In this document: positions 10,218 to 19,838 of the stretch, in pieces
Layout: every line of letters starts with the position of its first letter
Numbering within the stretch: position 1 is the stretch's first letter
Origin: Sphaerolaimus hirsutus
Lineage: Eukaryota; Nematoda; Chromadorea; Monhysterida; Sphaerolaimidae
DNA length: 64,000 nt
Direction of reading: 5' to 3'
NCBI GenBank assembly: GCA_964036195.1
Contig: CAXIWS010000855.1
Location: 1-64,000 of the forward strand
Notes under the pieces: generated by a model
What the model was told of the DNA's origin: nothing
Databases searched by the model: none
What the model saw: only the letters and a program-made list of their open reading frames with translations
Program-made: the position numbers and the translations under genes

Positions 10218-10713
10218 ATCCCATAAAAAATGGCTAAAGCCAACAAAAAGTGGACGCTGCACCTAAACATGTGTATGCTTTTGAATGCACAAAAGTAATA
10301 TATCATATACCATGCCATTTTCTTATCGAGCTATCAAAAGATGTATATCAAGGGAAATGTATACAAATGCTAATAATATAGGCTATCAACACAGCAAACT
10401 GCATCACAAGAAACAATTTCACCAAACTTTTGCATGGCAGCGTGAGCTTTTTGTATGTTTAATGATTGCAGCACTTTGACACAGCTCACACTGCCATGCA
10501 AAAGTTTGGTGAAATTGTTTCTTGTGATGCAGTTTGCTGTGTTGATAGCCTATATTATTAGCATTTGTATACATTTCCCTTGATATACATCTTTTGATAG
10601 CTCGATAAGAAAATGGCATGGTATATGATATATTACTTTTGTGCATTCAAAAGCATACACATGTTTAGGTGCAGCGTCCACTTTTTGTTGGCTTTAGCCA
10701 TTTTTTATGGGAT
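10218..10713. mobile_element. 496-bp near-perfect hairpin element, copy 1
   Basis: The left arm starts ATCCCATAAAAAATGGCTAA and the right arm ends TAGCCATTTTTTATGGGAT. The arms (about 235 bases each) are almost perfectly complementary around a 30-base loop at about 10453-10482. Flanking TA on both sides fits a TA-targeting MITE. The same ORF therefore appears on both strands and is an artefact of the palindrome. A second copy lies at 32192-32687, again next to the satellite. Confidence 0.85.
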
Positions 10714-10734
10714 AAAATGATATGTTGTTGATTT

Positions 10735-10890
10735 TGTTGATATGAAATGCACGGATGAACAGTTTCTTTGTTTTGTGTTATTTAATTGTGAATAACGACG
10801 CAACATGAGGTCCGAATAAACATCAATAACTTTACAAAAACCCTCGCCAACACTGCACTGCTTGAAATCAACCAAACAGCTTCTGCAATA
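10735..10890 (+). repeat. Gypsy 5' LTR
   Basis: Begins TGTTGATATGAAATGC and ends CTTCTGCAATA. It is 156 bases, identical to 18143-18298. AATAAA at 10815-10820 is a probable polyadenylation signal. This is very short for a Gypsy LTR. Confidence 0.9.
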
Positions 10891-10891
10891 G

Positions 10892-10908
10892 TGGTGGACG
10901 ACCTGGGG
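10892..10908 (+). promoter_or_regulatory. Gypsy primer-binding site
   Basis: TGGTGGACGACCTGGGG begins one base after the 5' LTR. Its complement ends in CCA preceded by a plausible acceptor stem and T-arm strand, as expected for a tRNA 3' end. I could not assign the tRNA. Confidence 0.6.
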
Positions 10909-10951
10909 ATTAGCTACTGTCAAGTTGCTGCCCAGGCGGCGAGGTAGTTAA

Positions 10952-13900
10952 ATGATGTCTCATTCACACTCGGCCAGACATGTGCCGTCTGACTCAAGTT
11001 CGTCCAGAGAATTGACTCAGCGGCACACTCGTTCACACCCGGTGAACCCTGTCAGCTTGTTCCATCCTGATTCGGCGGCGGAACGCCAGTTTCAGGAATC
11101 AGCTCTTCGTGCCGCCCGTCAGAGGCACATAGTTTCTGGTTTGTTGCCGGTAGAAAGTCAGGAGTCTTGGCGACCGGCCAATAAGGTTTTGGCCGCAGTT
11201 TCTTCGCCCAGTTTGTCACCGCGTGTCTCGCGGACTTTGCCAGTGCCACATTTCGTTCTACCATCGGTCCGTGTTAATCAGTCAGGTACAGTCACTTTGG
11301 CGCCGTGTATTCAAACTCCACCACCGCAGTTTATGGCGCCAGTTAATCGCCCATCGCTTACCCAATTCAAACAAGAGAATTCATGTTTTGATGTCCACAC
11401 AACCGTTTTCTTCCCGGACATTTCGATGATGTCCCCCCATCCGAGGACATCTTTTCTCGTAGATAGTGGCCAGTTCCCAGCCGGAAAATTTTTGCAGGAA
11501 GTGAGTTTTGTTGATCGGTTCACGAATAGGCACTATGTCATGGAGAACCCGTTGATCCCTTCGCCGGAAGATGAGAAAATCAGGTCGATCAGGTCGACAT
11601 CATCATCATCTGTCCAACAGATGATCACAGGGTTCGATTCGAGGATTTCTCGCATGGAGACTATGTTTGAAACTGCCATCCTCGAAATGCGAAATTTTCA
11701 GATTGCTACGAAATCACAAAACGTCGTTACAAAAGCACAAAACGTTGCTATAAATTCTCAGAACGATAAATCTAAAAGTTGTGACATTTCCTCTCCGCCT
11801 GTGGATCATGCTTTAGAAGAATGTGAACAGGTCGAACCAGCAGTGGTGCCAGAACCGTGCGTTGATGTGGTCCCGGACCCTTGGTTTTTGCAAAATCTGT
11901 CCAAGCCACCCCAAGCAATGTCGAAACACACTGAAACTGATCTGTTACATCAATGGATGTTGATTAAACCACACTTGATGGACAAGATCCCGCCATTCAA
12001 AGGTAAAACTGATGGAGTGAAATTTTCGGAATGGCAGAGACACGTTGTGTCCACGGCGAATTCCATTTCGAGTCAAGAGTTGCTCAAACATTTCTGGCGG
12101 GACGTTTTCAACACAAAGTTGACAGGTGAAGCGTATAGAGTTTTCACAACGTTGTTTCAAGTCGAAGAATTGCCTGCCACAGAGGAAGTATTGCGCTCAT
12201 TGGCGGATGTATTTAAAGATCGTTCCTCCACATATTCGATGTTGGAATGGGACAATGCTGCAATGTCCCGCAGCGAATCTTTGACTGAATTCTATATCCG
12301 TCTGCTCTCGAAAGTGCCTACTGAGGTGAAAACCAGTGTTTCGAATTCACGAGAGTGTATGGAAAAATTGGTCGCTGCCAAGTTTTGGTCTCGTTATGAT
12401 ACTTCACGTTTTGATCGGTATGTCATGGCCAATTTCAAAAAGCAGTTTTCATCAAAATCTATTTCTATGGCCAAAGTTGTTCGGATTGTGGAAGAGTATT
12501 TTCTGGATTTTGTCAAGCCGCCGGTCCCAACTGTGGTGAGGACGAATGTCTCTGCGCCACGTTCAAATATGCGCCAAATGCTGCAGCCCTCTAGTGTAAA
12601 TGACCCGTGGTGCCCTCGACCGGGACATTTCGGCCACAAAAAAAGTCAGTGCCGGGCTGATAAAATGTTCTCACCGTCTCTCCCACAATTGTCGATTCCG
12701 CTGAGTAACAAGTCTGATGGTTTCGGTCAAGTGCGTCGCTTCGGACCGCAACAGACTCATGATGCATCACTCCCAAAGTCCGTTTCATCTGCAAAATCGG
12801 CCAATACCGGCAATATTTTATCGGAAAAAAGTGATACATTAAATGGTGATATCAATGTTGTGACGTCTGGTGAAAATTATGTTGAGAGTGATCCAGAATT
12901 TTTGGGTGAGGAAAATGACCCATGCGCCGCCTATGTACACGAATTTCACCATAGAATCTCCCAGCTCTATAACGAAAATCCCGGTGGGTTTACGAGCTGG
13001 TCATCTAATTTCATTCATGCACTGCCCATACTTTCACAGAATTGTGCGATGGCAAAATCGACCAGTTTTTCACAGAGGTTTTCCAGTCCGGACAGGTCGA
13101 CGCAGATGATTGATAGTTGTGAATTTCACGACAAAATTTCTGATGAGTTCGCATCGCCGATATCTACTTGTGAAAAACCGCCACTGTCCGGTTCATTATT
13201 CCTCTCTCGCTCTTTTGACAATTTTGGTGTTTTCCATGAAGAAAATGGCGTTTGTGCTAGAAGTGTGGTTGGAGAAAATCACAGATTATGCATTTCCATT
13301 AAAGCAAAAAACGGTCCACTGGTTTACGCAAATGTTGACATTGAAGGAGTGCCCTGTCGTGTTCTCCTGGATAGTGGGTGTACCCGCAGTTTGCTCCCTG
13401 GCAGTTTATTGGGTCAAATCTCCAAGCGTATTGGAGTAGATTTATCAACAAAAACAGTGCCTTCAAAAGTATGTCTAGATACAGTCAACGGACAAACTAC
13501 TGATGGTGAATTGTCTGAGATAAAGTTGTTTGTCAGCCATGTCTCTCCCATCGATAAAGTCAGGAGAAAAGTGGTGGCGACATTCTTGGTTAACAAAAAT
13601 CCTGGATCTTTGACTGAGATTTTGATAGGCACCGATATTATGCCTTTTCTGAAAATGACATGGTTAATCCCACTGTCAATAGATAGTAATTGTGACGCTG
13701 TTTTACCATCTGAACCAGCTGAGTTAGCTGAGAAAATTCTAGATGGCGAAAAACGTTTCACGTCAATTTATTCAGATATTTTGAAAGCTGCCAAGACGAT
13801 TTTCATTCCTGCACATCAAATGGCCACATATTCAGTAGCCGTACCTTCCCGTCCTCTGTCGATTGCACCTGAGAAGTGGCAAACATCGATTTTAGTTTAT

Positions 13901-16900
13901 TCTAACACGGATTTACCATACAATGGTTTGGGAATGTATAACACCTCTGTTCATGTGAAGAATTGTCAAAAATTTTCTCTATGTTTGTTCAATTCAAATC
14001 CATTCCCAATCGAGATTTCACGAGGTTCTCCGTTATCACATTTCCAGGTTTATGAGGGAAAAACATTGCATCGTCCAGGCGCCAATTTCTCAGCATTGTT
14101 GACATCACGAGTATATGGCCCATCTTTTGGAATTTGCGCAATGACCGACGGAAAATCATCTAGTGTTGCAGCACCATGTGTTACATTGCCCACACCACCC
14201 ATTTCAACTTTTGATTCTGAGCCTGTGAAACCAATGTCACCTACAGAAAGAGCGAATCATGTTTGGGACAAGTTGAAAGATGATTTGCAAATCCCTTTGT
14301 CTCCGGAACAGAAAAATCAGTTTTTCGAGCTCATTTCGGAATTCCATGATATTTTTAGTTGTTCTAGTTATGACGTCGGAAAAACACCATTGGTTTCTCA
14401 TTCCATTGAGACTGATCCTACCCAACCGCCGATCAAACAAGCGGCTCGCTATGAAGCCAGGCATAAGAGATCGTTTATTCACAAAACAATTGCGTCCATG
14501 CTGAAAGAGGGCATAATTGAACCGTCCAACGGTCCTTGGGCGTCGCCTATTACAATCGCCCCGAAGGGGGAATCTGATTTTCGTTTTTGTGTAGACTATA
14601 AATTGATCAATCTCATCACCAAAATTGATTCCTACCCTCTTCCACGCATTGGGGAATTGTTGTCGGAATTCTCGGGGAGGAAGATTTTTTCTGCTTTGGA
14701 TATACGCCATGGGTATTATAACGTGCCGCTCACAGATGAGGACACTCGTGAGCGCACTTCTTTTGTTTGCAGTCTGGGTCAGTTCAGATACACTCGAATG
14801 CCATTTGGTTCAGTGAACTCAGGAGCATCTTTCCAGAGGCTCATGAGTATACTCCTGGCAGGCTTGAATGATGATCCAGCTAACCCATGGATTAGAGCGT
14901 ACATTGATGATATTTTGTGTAGCAGTTTCCATGTTTCGGAGCATTTTGTGCATTTGAGGCTGCTGTTCGAACGGTTGCGCTGGGCAAATTTGAAGATCCA
15001 GCCTGCAAAATGTAAATTCTTTGCCTCAGAGTTGAAATACTTGGGTCATCATATTTCCGCACAAGGGATCTCTCCAGCACCTGCTCGGTATCGTGCTGTC
15101 ATGGAACAGCCCAAGGTCCATAACAAACAAGATCTTAGGCGTTTTCTGGGCAAGTGCATTTATTATTCTCATTTCATTCCAAATTTTTCACGAATATCAG
15201 CGCCGCTATACGCGGTCTTGAAGGGACATGTCCCGAAAACTGGAGCTACCCCTTTCACATGGACTGAAGAGATGTTGACAGCATGGGACACATTGAAACA
15301 TCTACTCTCCACATCCCCTGTTTTGGCCCACCCAATATTCGATGACCCTCGCGGATTTGTTCTGGAAACTGATGCGAGCGGCCTTGGTTTGGGCGCTGTA
15401 TTATCACAATATGGTGACGATGGAAAGTTACACCCTGTATCATATATTTCAAAAAAACTCGCACACCCTCATTCTAATTTCTCGGCTGCGTCTCTGGAAG
15501 CGCTATGTATTTGTTGGGCATTACGTCGCTTTGCAGATTACATAGAAGGACAGAAAGTGACTGTTATAACGGATAACTCGGGCATACAACAGGTGTTACG
15601 CAGTCCTCATCATTCCAAGTTGGCCCGTTGGGCCATCTTCGTCCAGGACAAAATCACATCCTTTGTCCATCGTCCAGGACTTCAAAATTCAGTCGCCGAT
15701 GCACTTTCTCGTAACCCAATTTCAGAAAGTGAGTTTGGTGAAGACGAACTCAAGAAACCTATTGAAATAGTCCTCGGACAGGACCCGGACATTATTCGTG
15801 TCGAGAAGCCGATTTGTGCCCGCGTTGAACCAATTTTGTCCGTGCGACCAGACATTGATTGGACCAAGATTCAATCGGAGGACACTGAACTTTCGAGTGT
15901 TATAAATTCTTTGAGAGAAAACGCTGACTCGGTTACAGGCGCATATCTTATTGACAATGTCCTATATTTTCGAGCACCAGTGATTTCCAATCATTTGTCA
16001 ATATGGCCACCTAAATCGTGGCAACACGCGTGTTTGGTACAAGCTCATTTAGGCGTATATGCGAGTCATGGCAGTCAGGCACGCACGCTTGATCTTTTGT
16101 GTCAATATTTCGCTTGGCCCCATATGAAACAGGACATTTTGGAATTTTGTCAGCAATGTTCAGAATGCATGACTGTAAAATCACATCGAGTCAATGCTTC
16201 ACCTTTGGGTGACGTAAATACGCCTTCTCAGCCATTTGATGTTTTGCATATTGATGTCATGTATTACGACAAAAAGTCGTTGAAGAAAATTCTCGTGGTT
16301 GTGGATGCTTTATCCAGGTATATGATTACGATTGTAGTCAAATCGCTCACCGCCGTCGCCATTTCAAAAGTCATTTACAATCACGTATTTATGTTTTGTG
16401 GCGCTCCGAGATTGATTATCACAGACCGCGGAACCGAGTTCATTAACGCGGAGCTTCGTTATTTGTGTCAAACGTTTGGTGTTTCCCATTCGCCAATTTC
16501 AACTCACAATCCGCCAGCGAATGGCATAGTTGAACGTGCAAATCGCTCGTTGCGCGAGGCAATCATGTTTTGTCAACGAGAGTTCCCAAATCAAAAATGG
16601 TGGGAGCTCTTGCCAATGGCGACTTTGAGGTGTAATATGTCCATGAATCGTATGACTGGTTGCTGCCCATTTTACCTAGTTTTTGGCCATTTGCCCCATT
16701 GGAATTTATTCTTTTCGGCAGCTAGAAAAATCGACCCGCAAGCAGCGAGGTTATTAGCTCAAACTCAAAGCGATAAGAACAGAACATTGTATAAAAAGCA
16801 TTTTGATGAAAAGCATACAGTTGTGTTTGCAGTCAATGATCGCGTTATGGTAAAAGTGTTGACATCGGACAAAAATACGCCAAAGTTCAATGGCCCTTAT

Positions 16901-16999
16901 GTTGTCATTAGTGTTTCTGGTTCAACGTTGCTGCTACAAGATCATGAAGGGGGCACATTTTCTACCCCCCAGCGATCAGTTTGGAAGATCCCACAATGA
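10952..16999 (+). CDS. Gypsy Gag-Pol polyprotein
   Basis: 2015 codons from an ATG 61 bases after the LTR to TGA. Residues 1-650 are Gag-like, with a degenerate zinc knuckle (CPRPGHFGHKKSQC) near 555; the second Cys expected in a CCHC knuckle is Pro. The aspartic protease has LLDSGCTRSLL with catalytic D807. RT has the SPI, YPLPR, SALDIRHGYYN and YIDD (1317-1320) motifs. RNase H starts at LETDASG (D1474). Integrase has an H-H-C-C zinc site (ending CQQCSEC) and a D-D-E core (HIDVM, TDRGTEF, GIVERANR). The C-terminus has a GPY/F-like module (FNGPYVV) and no chromodomain is evident. All catalytic residues are present, so it is probably functional. Gag and Pol are in one frame with no shift site, so their ratio must be set by processing or other means. 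Antisense ORFs over this region are shadows. Confidence 0.95.
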   Translation: MMSHSHSARHVPSDSSSSRELTQRHTRSHPVNPVSLFHPDSAAERQFQESALRAARQRHIVSGLLPVESQESWRPANKVLAAVSSPSLSPRVSRTLPVPHFVLPSVRVNQSGTVTLAPCIQTPPPQFMAPVNRPSLTQFKQENSCFDVHTTVFFPDISMMSPHPRTSFLVDSGQFPAGKFLQEVSFVDRFTNRHYVMENPLIPSPEDEKIRSIRSTSSSSVQQMITGFDSRISRMETMFETAILEMRNFQIATKSQNVVTKAQNVAINSQNDKSKSCDISSPPVDHALEECEQVEPAVVPEPCVDVVPDPWFLQNLSKPPQAMSKHTETDLLHQWMLIKPHLMDKIPPFKGKTDGVKFSEWQRHVVSTANSISSQELLKHFWRDVFNTKLTGEAYRVFTTLFQVEELPATEEVLRSLADVFKDRSSTYSMLEWDNAAMSRSESLTEFYIRLLSKVPTEVKTSVSNSRECMEKLVAAKFWSRYDTSRFDRYVMANFKKQFSSKSISMAKVVRIVEEYFLDFVKPPVPTVVRTNVSAPRSNMRQMLQPSSVNDPWCPRPGHFGHKKSQCRADKMFSPSLPQLSIPLSNKSDGFGQVRRFGPQQTHDASLPKSVSSAKSANTGNILSEKSDTLNGDINVVTSGENYVESDPEFLGEENDPCAAYVHEFHHRISQLYNENPGGFTSWSSNFIHALPILSQNCAMAKSTSFSQRFSSPDRSTQMIDSCEFHDKISDEFASPISTCEKPPLSGSLFLSRSFDNFGVFHEENGVCARSVVGENHRLCISIKAKNGPLVYANVDIEGVPCRVLLDSGCTRSLLPGSLLGQISKRIGVDLSTKTVPSKVCLDTVNGQTTDGELSEIKLFVSHVSPIDKVRRKVVATFLVNKNPGSLTEILIGTDIMPFLKMTWLIPLSIDSNCDAVLPSEPAELAEKILDGEKRFTSIYSDILKAAKTIFIPAHQMATYSVAVPSRPLSIAPEKWQTSILVYSNTDLPYNGLGMYNTSVHVKNCQKFSLCLFNSNPFPIEISRGSPLSHFQVYEGKTLHRPGANFSALLTSRVYGPSFGICAMTDGKSSSVAAPCVTLPTPPISTFDSEPVKPMSPTERANHVWDKLKDDLQIPLSPEQKNQFFELISEFHDIFSCSSYDVGKTPLVSHSIETDPTQPPIKQAARYEARHKRSFIHKTIASMLKEGIIEPSNGPWASPITIAPKGESDFRFCVDYKLINLITKIDSYPLPRIGELLSEFSGRKIFSALDIRHGYYNVPLTDEDTRERTSFVCSLGQFRYTRMPFGSVNSGASFQRLMSILLAGLNDDPANPWIRAYIDDILCSSFHVSEHFVHLRLLFERLRWANLKIQPAKCKFFASELKYLGHHISAQGISPAPARYRAVMEQPKVHNKQDLRRFLGKCIYYSHFIPNFSRISAPLYAVLKGHVPKTGATPFTWTEEMLTAWDTLKHLLSTSPVLAHPIFDDPRGFVLETDASGLGLGAVLSQYGDDGKLHPVSYISKKLAHPHSNFSAASLEALCICWALRRFADYIEGQKVTVITDNSGIQQVLRSPHHSKLARWAIFVQDKITSFVHRPGLQNSVADALSRNPISESEFGEDELKKPIEIVLGQDPDIIRVEKPICARVEPILSVRPDIDWTKIQSEDTELSSVINSLRENADSVTGAYLIDNVLYFRAPVISNHLSIWPPKSWQHACLVQAHLGVYASHGSQARTLDLLCQYFAWPHMKQDILEFCQQCSECMTVKSHRVNASPLGDVNTPSQPFDVLHIDVMYYDKKSLKKILVVVDALSRYMITIVVKSLTAVAISKVIYNHVFMFCGAPRLIITDRGTEFINAELRYLCQTFGVSHSPISTHNPPANGIVERANRSLREAIMFCQREFPNQKWWELLPMATLRCNMSMNRMTGCCPFYLVFGHLPHWNLFFSAARKIDPQAARLLAQTQSDKNRTLYKKHFDEKHTVVFAVNDRVMVKVLTSDKNTPKFNGPYVVISVSGSTLLLQDHEGGTFSTPQRSVWKIPQ

Positions 17000-17155
17000 A
17001 TATGGGATGTTGATGTGTGTTTAAGGTATATCTACTAATTCACTTCCGAACACATTCATTTCCACTTTGTTGTATTTCCATTTTCCGGGCTTTATTAGGC
17101 TGAGGCCATGTAAGAAAACGTTAAGTCGCAGTTCAACTACTTCTTTGAAAACAAA

Positions 17156-18092
17156 ATGGCAAACCCCTTGTCACGGAACGTTTTCAATCAGCAACAACCC
17201 ATGGTTCCGTTCAATCAATTCGGAGTCAATCCAACATATGGTCAACACACGGTTTACCCGCAAAACAACCACGTTTTCCAACCGCCATTTGCACCGGCAC
17301 CAGTCGACTATGCCAAAAAGTTTTACGAGTTGAAGACCGAAAGTGGCCATGACAAATCAGTTTGTCGTTTTTTCTACTGAGTTTCATCCTACATTTAATA
17401 AGGTTGATCGAAAAGGGGTGAAAAGTTTGCCGGAAGTTTGCCAAAGTTTGCCAATTGGCCAAAGAATTGTTGTTTGCCAAAAATTTTCCAAAAATTGTTA
17501 AGTTGGAACAGAAATCATTATCGATTGTTATCATGTGTTCCCTGAAGTCCCCTGAAGTCATTGGTTGTCAAGCTAAACCGGACAAAGTTCTCGCATATCT
17601 CAGAAAATTCAGTCGCTCCGACAGCAGCTAGAAACTTGCAGCAAGACCATCTCGAAGCTCAAGGATGACAAGCTGCTACTCAAGGGCAAGTCGAACGAAG
17701 ATCGAATCAACCACCAGAACATTTCGGACGCCTACACCGCGCTGCGCACCAAATACGACCGCACGAAGGCCCGCTACAAGGCTCTGAAGCATCAGGAACC
17801 GGAACCGGAACCGGAACACCCAGTTGAGTCCGCCGAGCTGTTGGCTGCGCGCAGTGAAATAAAATCTTTGAAAAAACAAAATTTTGTTTTGACGAGTCAG
17901 TTGAAATTCTATAAGGACGCTGTGAACGAATACGAAGATCATCCGTTGCACAATAAGGCGCCAGAAAAAAATGAGGCTGGCGTCAGCAAAAAATTTGAAA
18001 AAACTATTGAGCAAGTCTTTGCTGAGCATGAGGGAGGTAGTGATGATGATCAGGAGGCACCTAAAACACCTGAGATCTCCGAAGATCATTGA
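17156..18092 (+). CDS. Gypsy third ORF, probable two-exon coiled-coil protein
   Basis: Exon 1 (17156-17359) starts ATG and encodes MANPLSRNVFNQQQPM..., rich in Gln, Asn and Pro. A GTTTGT donor at 17360 and a TATCTCAG acceptor ending at 17603 define a 244-base intron. Joining them keeps phase 0 and gives ...TESGHDKS followed by KIQSLRQQLETCSKTISKLK. Exon 2 (17604-18092) is strongly heptad-like (coiled coil at about exon residues 1-100), has an EPEPEPE run and an acidic tail ending EISEDH. Without splicing the first piece stops after 74 codons and the second lacks a start. No signal peptide or membrane segment is visible, so it is not a typical envelope. It may be an accessory nucleic-acid-binding or assembly protein. 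The splice is inferred. Confidence 0.6.
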
Positions 18093-18130
18093 TTTATCCT
18101 CTATAAACAATAGTGATATCCCTTTTGGTT

Positions 18131-18142
18131 AAAGGGGGAATT
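18131..18142 (+). promoter_or_regulatory. Gypsy polypurine tract
   Basis: AAAGGGGGAATT immediately precedes the 3' LTR, the position and composition expected for the plus-strand primer. Confidence 0.8.
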
Positions 18143-18298
18143 TGTTGATATGAAATGCACGGATGAACAGTTTCTTTGTTTTGTGTTATTTAATTGTGAA
18201 TAACGACGCAACATGAGGTCCGAATAAACATCAATAACTTTACAAAAACCCTCGCCAACACTGCACTGCTTGAAATCAACCAAACAGCTTCTGCAATA
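18143..18298 (+). repeat. Gypsy 3' LTR
   Basis: 156 bases identical to 10735-10890, with AATAAA at 18223-18228. Followed directly by satellite sequence. Confidence 0.9.
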
Positions 18299-18475
18299 AA
18301 AATATTAAGTGATAAAATATCAAGTCAAATATCAAGTGATAAATGTCAAGTGGTAGATTGCAAGTGAAATGTCAAGTGATAAATGTCAAGCAATAAATGT
18401 CAGGCCAAATGTCAAGTGATAAATGTCAAGTGATAAAATAATCAGTGATAAAATATCAAGTCAAATATCAAGTGA
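18299..18475. repeat. Satellite block, displaced copy of 9371-9546
   Basis: AAAATATTAAGTGATAAAAT and onward matches the array at 9371-9546 with only a few differences, then is cut by the BEL LTR end at 18476. Confidence 0.85.
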
Positions 18476-19796
18476 TGTGATGAAGCCACCGAAGTCAGCG
18501 TCTTCTTCCACCGAATCCGGCAACTCCAAGACCGTAGTGAGAAACGGCCTTTAGAGTGGTTGATTTCCCGTTGTAGCCGAACGTCCACTTGTCGACAGCC
18601 AAGTTGAGTTTATTTCGTGGTTGCGTGTTGAAAGGGGTTCGAAATTGTTTCAGGTACTTTATTTGATCAGATACAGCCAAATATATAAAGCGTAAAGCCT
18701 AGCGAGCTTCCTAGTCGAAGTTTCTATCGCTAGCTTATTTTCGTTCAGAAGCTTGGGGTCCGCAGACTGAAGTAAAAACTTCCAAAGTAGCTAAGACACG
18801 GAAAATAATGTATAAAACATAGCTACAGTAAATTCCTAAATTCAAATGCACAAATAAGTCACAAATGCAACAAATAAACACATCTAGCCGAAACAGTTGC
18901 CTCATACTGCGCGTGCATACATTCAAACAATTATGGTAAAGAAATACCAGGTACAAATTGGGCTAATGGAAAAACTATTAATCTTGAGAGGCGCGAAGTC
19001 GGCAAACTCGGCCGATTTACTAATTTGCTTCAATTTGTCAGAAAACATTGACGCACATTGGAACTAATATAATAGGGTTCGAAACTGTAAATAGTAGTGC
19101 AAATGTTCCTAATGACGTAAATAGAGCAAGGTATATTCAATATAATAATAACAATCACTTCCTGGAAACGTATATTTCATAATGGACAAATTGGGACTTA
19201 CTTAAGTAAATGGGTATAATAATTGAGCAGGGTTTGTAATATATTCTTTGGTATAATTTGAGTAGGGTATTTACCATAATGACAAAGTAAATATAATATA
19301 ACTTGTGAGCAGGGTTATAATAATTATGCCTACGCGAAGGGCTTCATAAATACGTACAGTAAATGCTAGTTGCACACAGGGCACTATTTCTCTATTAGGA
19401 CGCTGGCCTAAGTACATACGTAGTACATAAATATTTACAAGTTTTGACTTTCCCAAATTGCAAGTAAACCATGTAAATGTATATATAATAATGGTCAGAA
19501 AATTACGGCGAGTTGAATGAGCCTAATTTCATATTAATACACCTAATAATAACTTATTTGACTTTTTAACCTAAATATTTCACATAAACATATCGATTAC
19601 TCATAAAACACTTTCCTAATTAAATATTCTCCATGGATAAATAATATAGTGCAGGAAATATAATTTGATATTTTGCGTGGTAAATAAATATAGTGCATGA
19701 AAAGTAAAATAGTGCAAATAAGTAAATGTGCGAATATGAGCCTAATTATCAATTCTCTGTATTTCTTTATCCATCCATTTTGCCACGGTCAGCACA
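18476..19796 (-). repeat. BEL 3' LTR
   Basis: On the minus strand it starts TGTGCTGACCGTGGC and ends GGTGGCTTCATCACA, giving the short TGTG...CACA inverted ends. 1321 bases, near-identical to 29770-31090. A minus-strand AATAAA lies at about 18609-18614. The exact outer start is inferred from the TG/CA rule. Confidence 0.8.
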
Positions 19797-19838
19797 CTCC
19801 GGGCGGAAGAGTTGCTGCACCCCGTTGTTGCAGCAACG

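Larger units (their letters stand above)
10735..18298 (+). mobile_element. Intact Gypsy-type LTR retrotransposon
   Basis: The order is 156-bp LTR, primer-binding site, Gag-Pol ORF (10952-16999), third ORF (17156-18092, probably spliced), polypurine tract, 156-bp LTR. RT precedes RNase H and integrase, which is the Gypsy (Metaviridae) domain order. The LTRs look identical base for base and the long ORF is uninterrupted, so insertion was recent and the copy may be competent. No matching target duplication is seen: GATTT lies to the left and AAAAT to the right. Confidence 0.9.

Noticed and set aside
10285-10646. Two identical ORFs of 64 and 75 codons on opposite strands
   Set aside because: They are the two arms of the palindromic hairpin element; identical translation on both strands is a structural artefact.
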